Of a DNA stretch of 64,000 nt, positions 1-7,895 are shown piece after piece. Location: the NCBI GenBank assembly GCA_040880065.1, contig JBBDJE010000003.1, forward strand, positions 132,533 through 196,532, read 5' to 3'. Under the pieces are notes generated by a model. It had not been told where the DNA came from. It made no database searches and worked only from the letters and a program-made list of their open reading frames with translations. Position 1 is the stretch's first letter; each line of letters starts with the position of its first letter. The stretch comes from Abyssibius sp040880065 (GTDB taxonomy: Bacteria > Pseudomonadota > Alphaproteobacteria > Rhodobacterales > Rhodobacteraceae). Both the position numbers and the translations under genes were made by a program.

Positions 1-924
1 CAGGTTGGCAGTGGCGGTCATACCCATCGCGGTGCGGGTTTCGACCGTGGCACTGCCGATATGTGGCAAAAGACAGACGTTTTCGAGTTCGCGTAACGCA
101 TTGGGCACGCGCGGCTCCTTGGCGAAAACATCCAGCCCCGCGCCTGCAATCTTGCCTGCCAGAAGGGCGGCCACCAGCGCCGGTTCATCGACAATATCGC
201 CGCGCGCGGTGTTGATGAGAAAGGCTGTCGGCTTCATCAGCGCGATACGGTTGGCCGAAAGCAGGCCACGATTTGCCTCGCCGCCGGGGCAATGCAGGCT
301 GAGAATGTCGGAAGCCTCGATCAGATCTTCGACAGTATCCATGCGCTGGGCACCGGGAATGCGCTGCACCTCGACCTTGGAGCGGTTGAAATACACCACC
401 TTCATGCCAAAGCCGTAATAGGCGCGCAGGGCCACGGCAGTGCCGATGCGCCCCATGCCGATAATACCAAGGGTTTTGCCCTGAAGGCCGGTGCCAAGCC
501 CGTCGACCAGTGAAAAGCCACCCCATTCGCCACGGCGCAGGCGGTTTTCGTGCATCCATGTGCGCCGGGTAACGTTGAGCATGAGGGTGAGCGCAAGATC
601 GGCAGTGGCGTCGGTCAGCACATCGGGGGTGTTGGTGATGTGGATGCCCTGCTCGGTCGCCGCCTCAAGGTCGATATGGTTGGTGCCCACCCCGAAATTC
701 GCCAGAATCTGCGCGCGCCGCTTGCCGCCTGCCGCCATAACCTCGGCGTCAAGCGGGTCGCCGACGGCGACGAGCATCCCGTCGGCGTTTTGCATCGCAG
801 CGATCATCTTTTCGCGCGTGAACCGCTTGTCATGCGGGTTGAGCGCCACGGTGAAATGGCGTTTGAGCCGGGCTTCGACAGCGTCGGGCAGTTTGCGGGT
901 AACGATGATGCGCGGGGCAGACAT
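1..924 (-). CDS. D-2-hydroxyacid dehydrogenase (glyoxylate/hydroxypyruvate reductase type), 3' end outside window
   Basis: NAD(P)-dependent cytosolic reductase that interconverts 2-oxoacids and D-2-hydroxyacids; glyoxylate or hydroxypyruvate is the likely substrate. 308 codons are present and the frame is still open at the left edge. The family is usually 315-330 residues, so only about 10-20 are missing. Visible signatures are the Rossmann motif GMGRIG at residues 156-161, catalytic Arg241 in NTARGDIVDE, Glu270 and His288 in LLPHIGS. The start follows AAGGAA, ten bases after the csaA stop, so the two genes are probably co-transcribed. Substrate choice cannot be read from the sequence alone. 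Confidence 0.9.
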   Translation of the reverse strand, partial: MSAPRIIVTRKLPDAVEARLKRHFTVALNPHDKRFTREKMIAAMQNADGMLVAVGDPLDAEVMAAGGKRRAQILANFGVGTNHIDLEAATEQGIHITNTPDVLTDATADLALTLMLNVTRRTWMHENRLRRGEWGGFSLVDGLGTGLQGKTLGIIGMGRIGTAVALRAYYGFGMKVVYFNRSKVEVQRIPGAQRMDTVEDLIEASDILSLHCPGGEANRGLLSANRIALMKPTAFLINTARGDIVDEPALVAALLAGKIAGAGLDVFAKEPRVPNALRELENVCLLPHIGSATVETRTAMGMTATANL

Positions 925-934
925 GAATTTCCTT

Positions 935-1267
935 TTAGAACATGCGCCCGCCATTGGGCAGGCTTTGATCGGGGGCAAGCAGCACAACGGCACCGTTCGC
1001 ATCGGGCGCGCCAAGCACCAGACATTCAGACATAAACGGGCCGATTTGGCGAGGGGGGAAGTTGACAACCCCCATCACCTGCCGCCCGACCAGGGTTTGC
1101 GGGCTGTAATGCTCGGTAATTTGGGCCGATGATTTGCGGGTGCCGATTTCGGCGCCAAAATCGACCCAAAGTTTGAAGGCGGGTTTGCGCGCTTTTGGGA
1201 AGGGTTCGGCCCGAATGATTGTGCCAACCCGGATGTCGACCTTCTCGAATGTCTCAAAATCCAGCAT
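935..1267 (-). CDS. csaA: CsaA-type tRNA-binding domain protein
   Basis: Single OB-fold tRNA-binding domain protein (EMAP-II / Trbp111-like), 110 residues, the normal size for CsaA. The N terminus FEKVDIRVGTI and the segment VNFPPRQIGPFMSECLVLG carry the conserved family blocks. CsaA homologues are described as homodimers with chaperone-like and tRNA-binding activity and a suggested role in protein export. The gene lies ten bases upstream of the dehydrogenase and is separated from the phasin gene by a terminator hairpin, so it heads a two-gene unit. The start is preceded by a purine-rich GGAAAGGCGG. Confidence 0.9.
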   Translation of the reverse strand: MLDFETFEKVDIRVGTIIRAEPFPKARKPAFKLWVDFGAEIGTRKSSAQITEHYSPQTLVGRQVMGVVNFPPRQIGPFMSECLVLGAPDANGAVVLLAPDQSLPNGGRMF

Positions 1268-1294
1268 GAAACGCCGCCTTTCCTTGCGCGCACT

Positions 1295-1326
1295 AAAAAG
1301 CCGCCTGCCCGAAAAGGCAAGCGGCT
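1295..1326 (-). terminator. Rho-independent terminator of the phasin gene
   Basis: On the minus strand an 11-bp stem with one mismatch (AGCCGCTTGCC with GGCAGGCGGCT) and a short loop is followed by TTTTTA. It sits just after the phasin stop codon and before csaA. Confidence 0.8.
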
Positions 1327-1357
1327 AATCAGCGCCCGTGGGCGGATTTGCGGAAGA

Positions 1358-1831
1358 TCAGGCGGAAAACTTTTTCGACAGATCCTGCAATTCCTTCATC
1401 GAATCGCCCACGCGTTTTGCAACGATCTCGTAGGCTTCGGTATTGGCAGTGCGGGCACCTTCAGCCAAAGCCGTCATGTTGGTCATGGCTTTTTCAAAGG
1501 CTTTGTTGGCCAGCTCGGTGCGGGCTTTGGTTGCATCGGCATCCATTTTGGTTGCGTCGAATTCGGCAAGCGATTTCTGTGCTTCGGCCATCGAATCCTG
1601 GAACACTTTCACCTGCTTGGTGAACAGGTCCTGATAGGCGGCGGCGGCGGCTTTATTGGCTGCGTTCAACGCATCCATGTTTTTTTGCTGTGCGGCCATA
1701 AGGTCGTTGCCGCCAAAGTTGAAGGCTTTGGGGTCAAACGCGAAGGCTTTGGCGTCAAAGCCCTTGGTGGCGCCGGTCATGAATTCGGCAAGCTTCTCGG
1801 GAGAGAACATGAAGTCTTTCGGATCAAACAT
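1358..1831 (-). CDS. Phasin family protein (PHA granule-associated, PhaP-like)
   Basis: Phasins coat polyhydroxyalkanoate granules and control their number and size. This 157-residue protein is alanine-, lysine- and phenylalanine-rich and lacks cysteine. The N terminus repeats the FDPK/FNFG theme (FDPKDFMF, FDPKAFNF). A long amphipathic helical stretch from about residue 45 to the end is typical of the Phasin_2 family. AGGAGCG precedes the start. The promoter region contains a TGC-rich dyad of the kind bound by the repressor PhaR in Paracoccus, which supports regulation by PHA status. The neighbouring PHA genes (phaC, phaR, phaZ) are not in this window. Confidence 0.88.
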   Translation of the reverse strand: MFDPKDFMFSPEKLAEFMTGATKGFDAKAFAFDPKAFNFGGNDLMAAQQKNMDALNAANKAAAAAYQDLFTKQVKVFQDSMAEAQKSLAEFDATKMDADATKARTELANKAFEKAMTNMTALAEGARTANTEAYEIVAKRVGDSMKELQDLSKKFSA

Positions 1832-1868
1832 TTTTGCGCTCCTATTGCGGTATGCGTCTTACATATGG

Positions 1869-1912
1869 TGCACTGCAGCATTTGTCAAGCGCCATGTTGC
1901 AGTGCAGCATTT
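1869..1912. promoter_or_regulatory. TGC-rich dyad upstream of the phasin gene, candidate PhaR operator
   Basis: TGCACTGCA (1869-1877) and its inverse TGCAGTGCA (1898-1906) are 20 bp apart, and the ten bases TGCAGCATTT also occur twice in direct orientation (1874-1883, 1903-1912). Published PhaR targets in Paracoccus denitrificans are TGC-rich sequences upstream of phaP; the match here is by composition and location. The site abuts the proC stop codon. Confidence 0.6.
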
Positions 1913-2734
1913 TTAGCTGGCACCAAGCTCGCGCGCGCGGTTGGCGGCAGCGGCAATGGCGCGGTTCAGCAAGGCGGGGAAGCCGGTTTCAGCATCCATC
2001 AGCACAGCAAGTGCGGCGGCGGTCGTGCCGTTGGGGCTGGTAACGTTGACACGAAGCTGGCCCGGGTCTTCGGGGGCGTTTTCAGCCAAAGCGCCTGCGC
2101 CTGCCACGGTGGCGCGCGCAAGGTGGAGCGCCATTTCGGGCGGCAAACCCTGGGCTTCACCTGCTGCGGCCATGGTTTCGATCAGGTGAAATACATAGGC
2201 GGGGCCAGAGCCGGAAACGGCAGTAACAGCGTCGATTTGCGCCTCGGTTTCCAGCCGCACCACCTGCCCCACAGCTTTGAGCACGTCTTCGGCAAGGTCG
2301 AGATCATCTTGGCTGGCATTGGCATTACCGATAATGGCGGTAATGCCGCGCCCCACGGCAGCGGGCGTGTTGGGCATGGCACGGATGATGCGCGCCTGTG
2401 TGCCAAGTGCTGCGCCAAGCGCTGCCAATGTGGTGCCTGCGGCGATGGACACAAAGACAGTGTTGCGGTTTGCAAGTGCGGCGATGGCGGGCAGAGCGGC
2501 ACCCATCATCTGGGGTTTTACGGCGATCACACAAATCGCCGGCGCTTCGGGCAGGTCGGTGTTAAGGTTCAGCCCCGCGCCCAAAAGGCCGCGCAATTGG
2601 TCCGACGGATGAGGGTCGATCACCCATACCGCCGAGGGTTTCACACCGCGCTCCAACCATCCGGCCAGCATGGCGCCGCCCATTTTCCCGCAGCCTAAAA
2701 GCAGTAGTCCGTGTGTGTTGATCGCATTCAGCAT
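1913..2734 (-). CDS. proC: Pyrroline-5-carboxylate reductase
   Basis: Catalyses the last step of proline synthesis, reducing 1-pyrroline-5-carboxylate with NAD(P)H in the cytosol. The 273-residue length matches the family. The N-terminal dinucleotide motif GCGKMGGAM lies at residues 15-23. The middle VSGSGPAYVFHLIE and the C-terminal signature VTSPNGTTAAAL (about residues 230-242) are the two P5CR hallmarks. It is transcribed toward the phasin gene, whose regulatory dyad begins directly after the proC stop. The YbjN gene lies 62 bp upstream in the same direction and may share a transcript. Confidence 0.96.
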   Translation of the reverse strand: MLNAINTHGLLLLGCGKMGGAMLAGWLERGVKPSAVWVIDPHPSDQLRGLLGAGLNLNTDLPEAPAICVIAVKPQMMGAALPAIAALANRNTVFVSIAAGTTLAALGAALGTQARIIRAMPNTPAAVGRGITAIIGNANASQDDLDLAEDVLKAVGQVVRLETEAQIDAVTAVSGSGPAYVFHLIETMAAAGEAQGLPPEMALHLARATVAGAGALAENAPEDPGQLRVNVTSPNGTTAAALAVLMDAETGFPALLNRAIAAAANRARELGAS

Positions 2735-2796
2735 GGCGCACCTTCGATATGGAATTTCAAAGGCAGGCTATCAGCGCAGCTTGCGCGGCGAAAGGG

Positions 2797-3300
2797 TCAG
2801 GCGGTGCCGTAAGCTTCGTCTATCGCAATTTCCATGGCGCGCTCGGGCGGCTCGCCCCCCCAGCAGACAAGCTGGAAGGCGGGGTAGAACCGCTCGCAGG
2901 CCAGAACGGCCATGCCGACCATATCGTCAATTTGCGCAGGGCTGGCCGTGGCCCCGCCCGCAAGGTTGAGCGCATAGCGAAACACCATAAGCTTCTGGCT
3001 TTGCCACAGGGTAAACGCGCCCTGCCAGTTTTTGTCGTTTGCCAGCGCCATGGCGTGATACAGCCGCGCAAGCTGGTCTTCCGGCGGGTCCATATCGAAT
3101 GTGCAGATGATGCGGAGCGTCTCGTCATAGGCCGACCATGCGAGTGACAGGGAATAGGTGCGCCACTGCCCTTCGATCGCCATGGCGATCTGGTCATCGC
3201 CGATACGGTCAAAATCCCAGTCATGGTCGGTCGCGATGGATTCGACGATGTCGATGGGGTGAAGGTCTTCGCTGCTCATCAGGCGATCTAGGTTGCCCAT
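2797..3300 (-). CDS. YbjN domain-containing protein
   Basis: Cytosolic protein of the YbjN family (about 167 residues with the chosen start), related in fold to type III secretion chaperones; the biochemical role of alphaproteobacterial members is not established. Characteristic segments are LHPIDIVESI near the N terminus, RTYSLSLAW in the middle, and an acidic C terminus with WGGEPPERAMEIAIDEAYG. The ATG at 3300 is preceded by GGAGG at good spacing. An upstream in-frame ATG at 3339 would add 13 residues without a ribosome-binding site. The order YbjN-proC-phasin recurs in Rhodobacterales as far as I recall. Confidence 0.85.
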   Translation of the reverse strand: MGNLDRLMSSEDLHPIDIVESIATDHDWDFDRIGDDQIAMAIEGQWRTYSLSLAWSAYDETLRIICTFDMDPPEDQLARLYHAMALANDKNWQGAFTLWQSQKLMVFRYALNLAGGATASPAQIDDMVGMAVLACERFYPAFQLVCWGGEPPERAMEIAIDEAYGTA

Positions 3301-3437
3301 GCCTGCCTCCGTGCTTGGCCCCGACTGCGGCATGGCCACTAGAGGCTGTGAGATTCACCATGTGCTGGGGTCTGCGCCCCTGCTCCATACGATATATGGT
3401 GGGGGCAAACGGCTGGGCTGTAAAGAATTTTCTGGGC

Positions 3438-3629
3438 TTATTTCAAATTGGTGCCCTGTCCCCGCAGCGGGCGCAGCGTAGCCAGCACGGAAATTGCCAA
3501 TAGAATCATCGCCATTGGCACCGAAAACCAGTTGCCAACGAAGCTATAGCCCAGCGCGCCCACCAGCCCGCCGATGAAAAACGCCAGCACAATACCCGCC
3601 AAAAGCCGGAGTTTCGCCCCAAATACCTG
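3438..3629 (-). pseudogene. 3' remnant of a DUF1275 (YoaK-like) membrane protein
   Basis: Read in the frame ending at the TAA at 3438-3440, this stretch encodes about 60 residues beginning VFGAKLRLLAGIV, with two hydrophobic segments (LLAGIVLAFFIGGLVGAL and FSVPMAMILLAISVLATL). This resembles the last part of DUF1275 membrane proteins, normally 210-240 residues. No start codon or upstream part is present. The open frame instead runs out of the truncated mmcQ gene at its 5' side, in another reading frame. It is best read as what remains after a deletion. Confidence 0.6.
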
Positions 3630-3813
3630 CGGCGATCAGCATTTCGGCGGTGTCAACGCTGTCGGTTTTAACCGAAACGCCGTTTTGCGCAGCGCTGAGG
3701 CAGGCGAAAATTTTACCGCAAACCTTCCATGTATCCGCGCCGGGGCCGAACGGCTCGGACATTTCGGCCCCCGGCTTGGCGGTGCAAATTTCTGTGACGC
3801 GTGCGCGGGTCAT
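3544..3813 (-). pseudogene. Truncated MmcQ/YjbR-family gene, C terminus replaced
   Basis: The first ~60 residues match the MmcQ/YjbR (CyaY-fold DNA-binding) family: MTRARVTEICTAKPGAE, DTWKVCGKIFACL, GVSVKTDSVDTAEMLIAAG. The normal family continues with a conserved block containing AP-YFHRSWV and totals about 110-120 residues. Here the sequence changes abruptly after AEMLIAAG, and the frame runs for 24 residues out of frame through the DUF1275 remnant to a stop at 3544. The gene has lost its C-terminal half and is probably non-functional. The join lies near 3624-3632. Confidence 0.7.
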
Positions 3814-3939
3814 AGTGCGGGGCTTAACCCTGTGCTGCGCGCAATGCCAAGGGGTGCGGGGTTGCAGTTTTGATAACCGCCCGCTCGATCGGCGCTATGA
3901 ACATTATCTGTATATTTTCGCAATGGCTTGCCTGCTTGG

Positions 3940-4209
3940 TTACGTTTCTTTTTTAACCTTCGCCGCAGGCTTGCCGCCTTCCAGCGTCGCGATCCGCGCC
4001 GTCAGCGCCTCATTCTCTTCGCGGGCTTTTATCGCCATCGCCTTCACAGCGTCGAACTCGTCGCGGCTTACGAAATTGCGGTCAGCCAGCCAGCGGTCCA
4101 TCATCGACTTCATGGCGGTTTCGGCTTCGGTTTTGGCCCCTTGTGCCACGCCCATCGCGTTGGACATGAGCTTGGACAGGTCGTCGAAAATCTTGTTACT
4201 GGTTTGCAT
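3940..4209 (-). CDS. ubiK: Ubiquinone biosynthesis accessory factor UbiK (YqiC/BMFP family)
   Basis: Small 89-residue protein. UbiK homologues bind UbiJ and lipids and assist the soluble ubiquinone-biosynthetic complex. The N terminus MQTSNKIFDDLSKLMSNAMG and the coiled-coil C terminus VSRDEFDAVKAMAIKAREENEAL are diagnostic; the C-terminal helix is the trimerisation coiled coil of BMFP proteins. A longer frame begins at 4269, but its extra 20 residues are not conserved-looking and the internal ATG at 4209 gives the family N terminus. It is divergent from lgt, with 117 bp between the two starts. Confidence 0.88.
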   Translation of the reverse strand: MQTSNKIFDDLSKLMSNAMGVAQGAKTEAETAMKSMMDRWLADRNFVSRDEFDAVKAMAIKAREENEALTARIATLEGGKPAAKVKKET

Positions 4210-4326
4210 GATGCATCCTTTCGGGTTTGCACCTATATGGGCAATTGCGCGGGCTTTGCCAAGGTTCACTTGACTTTGGGCAGATGGCTTGGTCTGTCAG
4301 CGCCAAACACATACCCCGAGGCCCCC

Positions 4327-5199
4327 ATGCTCCATTTACTGCAATTTCCCGATATTGACCCCGAGATTTTCTCGATCAGCCTTGGGGGGATGACATTTGC
4401 GCTGCGCTGGTATGCGCTGGCCTATATTGTCGGCATTTTCCTTGGCTGGCGCCATGCGGTAATGCTGGTGAACCGTCCCCGCCTTTGGGCAAACGTGCCG
4501 ATGAGTGCCAAGCAGGTGGAGGACCTGATGACATGGATGGTGCTGGGCATCATCATCGGCGGGCGGCTCGGCTATGTGTTCTTCTACAACTGGGCGTATT
4601 TTTCCGAAAACCCCGTTGATATTGTAAAGGTCTGGCAGGGGGGCATGTCGTTTCACGGCGGGGTGGCGGGTGTGCTGCTGGGGGCGGCCTATTTCTGCTG
4701 GCGCCACAAGGTCAGCTTTGTTTCGACCGCCGATATGATCGCGGTCTCTTCGGTGTTCGGGCTGTTTTTGGGACGGATCGCCAATTTCATCAATGGCGAG
4801 CTTTGGGGGCGGCCAACCGATGCAAGCTGGGGGATGTTCTTCCCCGATGCGCCCGCCTGCCCCGATGTATTGCCCGGGTTGTGCACCCGCCACCCAAGCC
4901 AGCTTTACGAGGCGGGGCTGGAGGGGATTGTGCTGGGCGCGGTGCTGCTGGTGCTGGTGTGGGGCGGTAAATGGCTGCGCAAACCGGGGCGGGTGCTGGG
5001 CGTGTTTTTGGTTGGCTATGCCGTTGCGCGCTCGATTGTGGAGCTGTTTCGCGAGGCCGATGGCCAGTTCATTACGCCCGACAACCCCGCTGGCCATGTG
5101 ATCAGCCTTGGCGAGTTCGGGCTGACGATGGGCCAAAGCCTGTCGGTGCCGATGCTGCTGATCGGACTGGTGCTGTTGGTGCGCCGCCACAGGGCATGA
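4327..5199 (+). CDS. lgt: Prolipoprotein diacylglyceryl transferase
   Basis: Inner-membrane enzyme that transfers diacylglycerol from phosphatidylglycerol to the lipobox cysteine of prolipoproteins, the first step of lipoprotein maturation. The 290 residues include about seven membrane segments. Family motifs are visible: GGMSFHGGVAG, the Lgt signature GRIANFINGELWGRPTD (about residues 138-154), and HPSQLYEAG. The frame is open far upstream, but the ATG at 4327 begins a typical Lgt N terminus. The stop overlaps the next start (ATGA), indicating translational coupling with the methyltransferase and pgeF genes. The extensin-like lipoprotein at 50.6 kb would be a substrate. Confidence 0.97.
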   Translation: MLHLLQFPDIDPEIFSISLGGMTFALRWYALAYIVGIFLGWRHAVMLVNRPRLWANVPMSAKQVEDLMTWMVLGIIIGGRLGYVFFYNWAYFSENPVDIVKVWQGGMSFHGGVAGVLLGAAYFCWRHKVSFVSTADMIAVSSVFGLFLGRIANFINGELWGRPTDASWGMFFPDAPACPDVLPGLCTRHPSQLYEAGLEGIVLGAVLLVLVWGGKWLRKPGRVLGVFLVGYAVARSIVELFREADGQFITPDNPAGHVISLGEFGLTMGQSLSVPMLLIGLVLLVRRHRA

Positions 5200-6239
5200 G
5201 CGCGCTTGCGGCAATAATCGAGCGTGAAATCGCCGCTCAGGGCCCGATGCGGCTGGACCGGTACATGGCGCTGGCGCTCGGCCATCCGCAGCACGGCTAT
5301 TACCCGACGCGCGACCCGCTTGGCGCGGGGGGCGACTTTACCACAGCACCCGAAATTTCGCAGATGTTCGGCGAGCTTTTGGGCCTGTGGCTGGCGCAGG
5401 CATGGATGGATGCGGGCGCGCCTGCAAATTTTGTGCTGGCCGAGGCCGGGCCGGGGCGTGGCAGCCTGATGGCCGATATTCTGCGCGCCACGGCGCAGGT
5501 GCCGGGCTTTACGCCGCAGGTCTGGCTGGTTGAGACCTCGCCCGCTTTGCGCGCCGTACAAAAAGCGCGGCTGGGGGCGGTGAGCTGGGCGGATGACATT
5601 TCCGCACTGCCTGACCTGCCGGTGTTTTTCGTGGCGAACGAGTTTTTTGATGCCCTGCCCATTCGCCAGTTCCAGCGCAGCGCGGATGGCTGGCAGGAGG
5701 TGCTGGTGGGTGCAGGGCTGAAGCCTGCGCTCGGCGCCCCTTTTACCGATACCGCGCTCGATGCACGCTTCGGGGTTGCGCCCGCCACGGTTGGCGAAAC
5801 CTGCGCGCCTGCCGAAAGCTTTGCTGCGGCACTGGGCGCGCGCATTGCCGCACAAGGTGGTGCGGCGCTGGTGGTGGATTATGGCGATTGGCGCGGCACG
5901 GGCGACACGCTGCAAGCCCTGCGCGCCCATGCACCCGCCAACCCGTTTGAAACACCGGGGCAGGCCGACATAACCGCACATGTGCAATTTGCCCCGCTGG
6001 CAGCAGCGGCGGGGCTGGGCGGCGCATTTACCATGCAGGGGAAGTTTTTGGAGCGGCTGGGCATTACCGCGCGTGCGCAAGCGCTTGCCGATGCGGGCGG
6101 TCAGGGCGTTGCTGCTGCCCATCGCCGCTTGACCCATCCGGCAGAAATGGGGAACCTGTTCAAGGTGCTGGCACTGGGGCCAGCCGAACAACCTATGGCA
6201 GGATTTGACGAAAATGAGCATTTTAGCCCTGCAATCTGA
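5196..6239 (+). CDS. Class I SAM-dependent methyltransferase, MidA/NDUFAF7 family
   Basis: 347-residue member of the DUF185/NDUFAF7 family. The mitochondrial relative methylates an arginine of a complex I subunit; bacterial members are thought to act similarly, but this is not shown for this protein. Visible features are the conserved N terminus PMRLDRYMALALGHPQHGYY, GGDFTTAPEISQMFGEL, the SAM motif AEAGPGRGSL (about residues 86-95) and VANEFFDALPIRQF with the acidic motif post I. It starts inside the lgt stop codon and overlaps the pgeF start region by 26 bases, so lgt-midA-pgeF form a tight operon. Confidence 0.9.
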   Translation: MSALAAIIEREIAAQGPMRLDRYMALALGHPQHGYYPTRDPLGAGGDFTTAPEISQMFGELLGLWLAQAWMDAGAPANFVLAEAGPGRGSLMADILRATAQVPGFTPQVWLVETSPALRAVQKARLGAVSWADDISALPDLPVFFVANEFFDALPIRQFQRSADGWQEVLVGAGLKPALGAPFTDTALDARFGVAPATVGETCAPAESFAAALGARIAAQGGAALVVDYGDWRGTGDTLQALRAHAPANPFETPGQADITAHVQFAPLAAAAGLGGAFTMQGKFLERLGITARAQALADAGGQGVAAAHRRLTHPAEMGNLFKVLALGPAEQPMAGFDENEHFSPAI

Positions 6240-6972
6240 CCTGCTTTTTGGCGTTCAGCACGGGTTTATGGCCCGCCCCGGCGGGCATTCGCGCGGGCTA
6301 TACGAGGGGCTGAATTGCGGCACCGGCTCGCATGACGACCCGGCTGCCGTGGCGCATAACCGCAAACTGGTGGCCACGCATTTCGGGGTGGAACCCGCGG
6401 CGTTGATGAGCCTGCATCAGGTGCATTCCACCACCGTTGTGCGGGTATCGCGCCCCGGCTGGGCGGGCGAAAAGCCCAAGGCCGATGGCATTGTTACCGC
6501 GCATCCGGGCATTGCGATTTCCGCGCTCGCCGCCGATTGCGCGCCGCTGCTATTTGCCGACAGGCGTGCCGGCGTTGTGGGTGCGGCCCATGCCGGCTGG
6601 CGCGGGGCGCTCGACGGTATTGCGCTGCAAACCATTGCCGCCATGGAGGATTTGGGCGCGCGGCGCGGCGATATCGCCGTGGCCATCGGCCCGACAATCA
6701 GCCAGCGCGCCTATGAGGTCGGGCCCGAATATATGGACAGTTTCCTGGCTGAAGACCAGGACAACGCGCGTTTTTTCGCACAGGGCCAAGGCGACAGGCT
6801 GATGTTCGACCTGCCCGGCTTTTTGCTGGCGCAACTGCGCACAGCCGGAGTTCAGGCGGAATGGACAGGCCATTGCACCCATTCCGATGAGGCGCGGTTT
6901 TACTCCTTTCGCCGTGCCACCCAGCGCGGCGAGCCGGATTATGGGCGCCAAATTGCGGTGATCCGGTTGTAG
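6214..6972 (+). CDS. pgeF: Peptidoglycan editing factor PgeF (laccase-domain, YfiH family)
   Basis: Cytosolic metalloenzyme of the multicopper-oxidase-like YfiH fold (252 residues). PgeF removes peptidoglycan precursors carrying a wrong first amino acid, and related proteins show purine nucleoside activity. The metal site is visible in SLHQVHSTTV, LAADCAPLLF and AHAGWRG, giving the His/Cys/His set. The C terminus GHCTHSDEARFYSFRR with the final DYGRQIAVI is also conserved. ATG 6214 is chosen over a TTG nine bases earlier. The gene lies within the end of the methyltransferase, continuing the lgt operon, and links it to cell-wall quality control. Confidence 0.93.
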   Translation: MSILALQSDLLFGVQHGFMARPGGHSRGLYEGLNCGTGSHDDPAAVAHNRKLVATHFGVEPAALMSLHQVHSTTVVRVSRPGWAGEKPKADGIVTAHPGIAISALAADCAPLLFADRRAGVVGAAHAGWRGALDGIALQTIAAMEDLGARRGDIAVAIGPTISQRAYEVGPEYMDSFLAEDQDNARFFAQGQGDRLMFDLPGFLLAQLRTAGVQAEWTGHCTHSDEARFYSFRRATQRGEPDYGRQIAVIRL

Positions 6973-7050
6973 TTTCCCGCAGGGCTCAACATCATGCGGC
7001 GCTGTATCCGGCACGCGCGAACTTTGCCACAACCTGCAATGGTGCCCGCA

Positions 7051-7701
7051 TCAGCCCAGCATGAAAAACACCGCCAGCGGCACGGGCAAAACGGCGATGG
7101 CGATGGTGGCCAGAAAGGGCAGCGGGGCGAAAACCCGGCTTAGGCCAGCCACCATGGCAATGCCGCCACCCCCGCCGATGATGACATTGCCGGGCATGTT
7201 GATCAGCAGGGCCAACAGCACATAGCGATAGCGCGTGGCCAGCCGCATGGCACCATGGTCGATCTGGCTGACCAGCAGGCCCAACCGCTCGGGCGGCGGG
7301 CTTGCGGCGATTTCGGTGATCAGCGCTGCCGCACGGCGCAGGCCAAGGCGGGCCAGCGCCCTTGCTGTCAGGCGCGGCGGAATCAACCGCCCGATGATGA
7401 AGGCCAACGTCAGGCTGATAATTGTGGCCATATAAACCACGGGCGCAATGGCCGGGCCAAGCAGAGCAAGCATCGCCAAGCCGATTTCCGCACCCGGCAC
7501 AAAGGGCAGGGCTGTCAGCAGGATATAGGCCAGCGTGCCCAGCACAATGGCCCTATGAACGGCGGCCTGATTGCCGGGCATGATCGTGTCATTGAACCAG
7601 GCCCGAACCATGTGGGTTAGCTGCGCGGCGGCATAAACCAGACATATCAGCACCACCAGCCGCAAGCCCACCCGCAAAATCAACTGGATTGTCACGCTCA
7701 T
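7051..7701 (-). CDS. Polytopic membrane protein, VTT/TVP38-like
   Basis: 216 residues with about five or six hydrophobic segments and an N-terminal helix (LRVGLRLVVLICLVYAA). The segment ALPFVPGAEIGLAMLALLG resembles the PFxPG block of VTT (DedA/TVP38/SNARE-associated) membrane proteins, followed by a glycine-rich re-entrant-like region NMPGNVIIGGGGGIAM. That supports a VTT-like fold, but the match is partial. It is convergent with pgeF and transcribed alone. Function is unknown; relatives are implicated in lipid scrambling or membrane homeostasis. Confidence 0.7.
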   Translation of the reverse strand: MSVTIQLILRVGLRLVVLICLVYAAAQLTHMVRAWFNDTIMPGNQAAVHRAIVLGTLAYILLTALPFVPGAEIGLAMLALLGPAIAPVVYMATIISLTLAFIIGRLIPPRLTARALARLGLRRAAALITEIAASPPPERLGLLVSQIDHGAMRLATRYRYVLLALLINMPGNVIIGGGGGIAMVAGLSRVFAPLPFLATIAIAVLPVPLAVFFMLG

Positions 7702-7895
7702 TTACTGCAAACGGCGCGCTGGGCAGGCCGGGCGCCGGCCATCTGGTTCACAAGGCTGACACGGGCGGGAATGGTTTGGCTTCGCATGCGGCCTCCGCCC
7801 ACAAGGCTAGCAGACCGGCCCTCGGGGCCATAATCAATTCATAGTGCGGTGCAAATCGTTTCGTTCTAACAGCGCCTTGCCAAGGCAATGCGCGG

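Noticed and set aside
3928..4326. N-terminal extension of lgt
   Set aside because: The frame is open upstream but runs antisense through ubiK; the ATG at 4327 starts the conserved Lgt N terminus.
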